NCBI RefSeq assembly: GCF_035609205.1 | Contig: NZ_CP141184.1 | Location: forward strand, 1,764,501 to 1,828,500 | Length of the DNA: 64,000 bases | DNA from: Hymenobacter sp. GOD-10R | GTDB taxonomy: Bacteria; Bacteroidota; Bacteroidia; Cytophagales; Hymenobacteraceae | Direction of reading: 5' to 3' | Shown here: positions 62,501 through 64,000 of the stretch, one piece after another | Position numbering within the stretch: the first letter of the stretch is position 1 | How the letters are laid out: the number at the start of each line of letters is the position of its first letter | Position numbers and translations under genes: made by a program | Notes under the pieces: model-generated | What the model saw: only the letters and a program-made list of their open reading frames with translations | What the model was told of the DNA's origin: nothing | Database searches by the model: none

Positions 62501-62636
62501 GACCATGCAGCACTTCACCACCAACCCCACGGTGCGCGATGATAATGAGGTAATTACTGCCTCCGACGCTCGGGCTGTGCTCGTGTCCTGTAGCCAACAC
62601 GATATTCAACTCTTCACCGAGCCCTGCACCTCATGA
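59517..62636 (+). CDS. Baseplate J-like (gp6/Afp11) wedge protein
   Basis: The 1039-residue protein has an N-terminal baseplate segment (YVSLDERSPEDLLQFAKAYA, then FALFLTFLQLFGYAQQHLNS) and a large beta-rich middle. The C-terminal J-like region has FYTRVSERLRHKQRTVTIWD, YEHLILQSFPGVYKVKCLN, YVTVVVVPDLRN and PFGGTLTKSAVINYIERLRY. It is expected to be the main wedge component of the baseplate. Its TGA overlaps the ATG of the next gene (ATGA at 62633-62636), so the two are translationally coupled. Confidence 0.9.
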   Translation: MSTNCPDTNPLQREGLSQPQRRLAALQPAYVSLDERSPEDLLQFAKAYAEKARVRFFDLTGTPDNGEAWRVLMNYENYVQPAELDSRSDIEPHFALFLTFLQLFGYAQQHLNSLTKRHLDFYYKEVLQLTNQASVPDRVHVVFELAKNVAEQIVPAQTELDAGRDLKKQPLLYETTENRTVNQAKIAHLRTLYVHSDQTIYYAPAANTQDGIAKPLDKDDPTWNAFGPKHKPLVSCEPPTPETINLPEAQLGFALASSILLLAEGERKITIKLALAQTASVPAGIKLRVQLSGAKAWIEAGEAELTKSGNDLTFSVTLPITEKQAVVAYNAAVLDGGYITTAPVLRCYLGRSADYSVLRNLTLQSAKIDVSVTGLKKTLLLENDLGSLNPEKPFMPFGPTPVVGSTLYVGSPEASAKPLTSVTVHLPEWVGKPGSWSSYYNAYGSSYKDISKFTATATLQNSSLAGSHTAALFSAFSSLSVPDTTTTSSAGSSVLTSYSGFSLYKDYVFSGGVFQAVSPQFYLANSLTLSETSVSDSLLKIELNHSFGHRSYPKKLTNAIVADPKVEIPNPPYTPVAKELTLDYLASTGAVSLTSTSAEDFTSRDLQLFHSTPFGQAEEHAFLKQNLAFLDNTSKNSAFLLPQLALGGTFLIGLQNIGTLESVAVLFQVAEGSANPERAVATVAWSVLSQNQWRRLTEEEVLSDATNHLLTSGIIQFYLPPETRTDNTLLEAGLVWLKAELLTTVGSPAPIDSASNLVALHPQASLAVFHDHGNDPSHYDAALPADTISKTRQSLAGLKAVHQPYASFGGRPAEPDAAFYTRVSERLRHKQRTVTIWDYEHLILQSFPGVYKVKCLNHSRLDASFKLHELAPGYVTVVVVPDLRNAHAINPLEPKVDLNTLAAIQDFLQRHAGKLVGIQVVNPAYERVKLHFKVQFLRGYAFATYRKKLQQDLLAYLSPWAFDTSAEIPFGGTLTKSAVINYIERLRYVDFVTDLTMQHFTTNPTVRDDNEVITASDARAVLVSCSQHDIQLFTEPCTS

Positions 62637-64000
62637 GCGAGAGCATCACCATATCGACCGCGCCGCCGGAGTGGAAAGCCTCGGATTGGGAAGCGCTGCG
62701 CGAGGCAGGGCTAGCCTACATTGAGCAGTACGCCCACACGCTCTGGACCGACTACAACCGCCACGACCCCGGTATCACCACGCTGGAGCTGCTGTGCTAC
62801 GCCATTACTGACCTGAGCCAGCGCACGGCGCTGGATATAAAGGACTTGCTCACGTCCTCGTACGGCAGCGCGGCCCAGATGCAGGCTAGCTTCCCGACCG
62901 TAGCGCAGGTGCTGCCGACGTGCCCCGTGTCGGAGCTGGACTACCGCAAGCTGTTTATCGACCTAGAGGGTGTGCGCAATGCCTGGCTGGCGAAAGCCGC
63001 GCCTGCTCAAACCATCTACGTCAACGCCAAAGAAGCTGACCCGCACAAGCGCCTGAGCCGCACGCCGGTGCCGGGCAGTTCGCTCTCCTTCGATCTGAAT
63101 GGATTGTATGACCTGAAAATCGACTTAGATCCGTATTTTATTGCAGAAGAAGTAGAAGCCGGCCATGCCGCCGATGAGGCTGCGGCCCGCAAGGCAGTGC
63201 TGGAAAAAGTCCGGGGAACCTACGTGGCGCACCGCGACTTGTGCGAAGATTACGCGTTGATTGCGGAAGTGCCGGTGCAGAAAATCATGTTCTGCGCTGA
63301 TGTCGATCTAGCCCCAGATGCTAATGTGAGCGAGGTCTACGCCCAGATTTTGCTAGTCGTGAATCAGTACCTAGCTCCGCCCATAAAGCGCTATTCGCTG
63401 GCTGAGATGCAAGCCAAAACCGACGCCGACGGCAACCCGCTCACGATAGACCAGATCTTCGAAGGGCCGCTGCTGGAAACTGGGTTCATCCTGGATAGTG
63501 AGCTGGAAGCCAGCGAGCTGCGCCGCGTAGTGTATACCTCCGACCTCATCAACCTGATTATGGGGATAGAAGGGGTGGAAGGGCTAAGAAAGGTGCAGCT
63601 AAACGAGTTGATTGAAGAAGCTGGCAAGCCGTGCACGGATTGGAAAACCAAGGACTCCACGGGGCACCGGTGGTGCCTGCCGATCCGCGAAGGGTATCAG
63701 CCGCAGCTTTGCGCCGAGCGAGTAGCCCTAGCTTTCTACAAAGACATTATCCCAGTCGGGAGCCTTGCCGATAAGAAGAAAGCCTTGCTGCGCCTCGCGG
63801 AGCTGGAAAAAGCTGCTTACCAAGCCAATCAGAAGCAGGTGAACGACTTGCCAGTGCCCACCGGCGCCGTGTACGCGCTGAACGAGTATCGCTCGGTGGC
63901 CAATGACTTTCCGCAGAACTACGGCATCGGTCCTTACGGGCTGCCCGACTCAGCCTCTGGGGAGCGCCACAGTCAGGCCAAGCAGCTGAAGGGATACCTG
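62633..64000 (+). CDS. Second baseplate wedge protein, Afp12-like (partial)
   Basis: The frame begins with ATG at 62633, overlapping the previous stop, and stays open to the window end (456 codons). It starts MSESITISTAPPEWKASDWE and soon has DYNRHDPGITTLELLCYAIT followed by DLSQRT, a phrase found in eCIS and phage wedge proteins after the J-like gene. It continues with LRRVVYTSDLINLIMGIEGV and a C-rich DWKTKDSTGHRWCLP region. The C-terminus is outside the window. It is the last visible gene of the eCIS locus. Confidence 0.88.
   Translation, partial: MSESITISTAPPEWKASDWEALREAGLAYIEQYAHTLWTDYNRHDPGITTLELLCYAITDLSQRTALDIKDLLTSSYGSAAQMQASFPTVAQVLPTCPVSELDYRKLFIDLEGVRNAWLAKAAPAQTIYVNAKEADPHKRLSRTPVPGSSLSFDLNGLYDLKIDLDPYFIAEEVEAGHAADEAAARKAVLEKVRGTYVAHRDLCEDYALIAEVPVQKIMFCADVDLAPDANVSEVYAQILLVVNQYLAPPIKRYSLAEMQAKTDADGNPLTIDQIFEGPLLETGFILDSELEASELRRVVYTSDLINLIMGIEGVEGLRKVQLNELIEEAGKPCTDWKTKDSTGHRWCLPIREGYQPQLCAERVALAFYKDIIPVGSLADKKKALLRLAELEKAAYQANQKQVNDLPVPTGAVYALNEYRSVANDFPQNYGIGPYGLPDSASGERHSQAKQLKGYL

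Noticed and set aside
51549..64000. Type VI secretion system because of VgrG and PAAR
   Set aside because: No TssB/TssC, ClpV, TssJLM or Hcp gene is present. The sheath is of the phage/eCIS type, and DUF4255, LysM and DUF5908 genes are eCIS marks.
51549..64000. Prophage remnant
   Set aside because: No integrase, capsid, portal, terminase, lysis gene or attachment site was seen. The gene order fits eCIS. The downstream part is not visible, so this is not final.

Overview
The window reads as chromosome of a Bacteroidetes (Cytophagales) bacterium, most likely Hymenobacter or a close relative. The evidence is a SusC/SusD pair with a DUF3823 lipoprotein, TonB-dependent receptors with N-terminal carboxypeptidase-like domains, LytS/LytTR two-component pairs, Bacteroidetes-type promoters (TTTC-N19-CAcyTTTG), GC-rich coding sequence, and a very high number of CTAG tetramers. 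No rRNA, tRNA, integrase, transposase or CRISPR array was seen.

Layout. 1-6.2 kb: the C-terminal end of a GH2 glycosidase, an AT-rich DUF6882 gene, a DUF1810 gene, an eutC without eutB beside it, a secreted protein of unknown function and a PQQ-type sugar dehydrogenase. 6.2-10.9 kb: a half-size EamA transporter, an MDR oxidoreductase, an SDR gene broken by one in-frame TAG, a secreted amidase and a small lipoprotein carrying a Kunitz/BPTI-type domain. 10.9-19.2 kb: a glycan-use region with GH43, DUF3823, SusD and SusC, and four 13-bp tandem repeats upstream of susC. 19.7-27.4 kb: aldo/keto reductases, SDR and PRISE reductases, a pirin, a GNAT enzyme, a zinc-ribbon protein and an HSL-type hydrolase. 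27.8-35.2 kb: a TonB receptor, a glycosyltransferase, an esterase, a tail-anchored SDR and a small secreted protein. The first and last of these share a promoter module. 35.3-40.3 kb: two LytS/LytTR systems facing each other. 40.6-42 kb: an erythromycin-esterase-like protein.

42.1-51.1 kb is a complete reductive pyrimidine catabolism cluster. PreT/PreA reduces uracil or thymine, dihydropyrimidinase opens the ring, beta-ureidopropionase releases beta-alanine or beta-aminoisobutyrate, a class III aminotransferase makes the semialdehyde, and an MmsA-type dehydrogenase yields acetyl- or propionyl-CoA.

51.5 kb to the end is the start of an extracellular contractile injection system (eCIS; AFP/PVC/AlgoCIS-like). 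The order is DUF4255 protein, unknown protein, sheath, two tube proteins, a 54-residue DUF5908 protein, LysM baseplate protein, VgrG-like spike, PAAR tip, gp25, baseplate-J-like protein and a second baseplate protein that is cut by the window edge. The ATPase, the terminator proteins and any toxin cargo would lie beyond position 64000.

A second theme is about twenty long intergenic inverted repeats of 80-160 bp in several sequence families, here called A to I. They sit in many gene junctions, including every junction of the pyrimidine cluster and three junctions inside the eCIS operon. Members of unrelated arm families share an internal near-palindrome TCGTT(C/G)AACGA.
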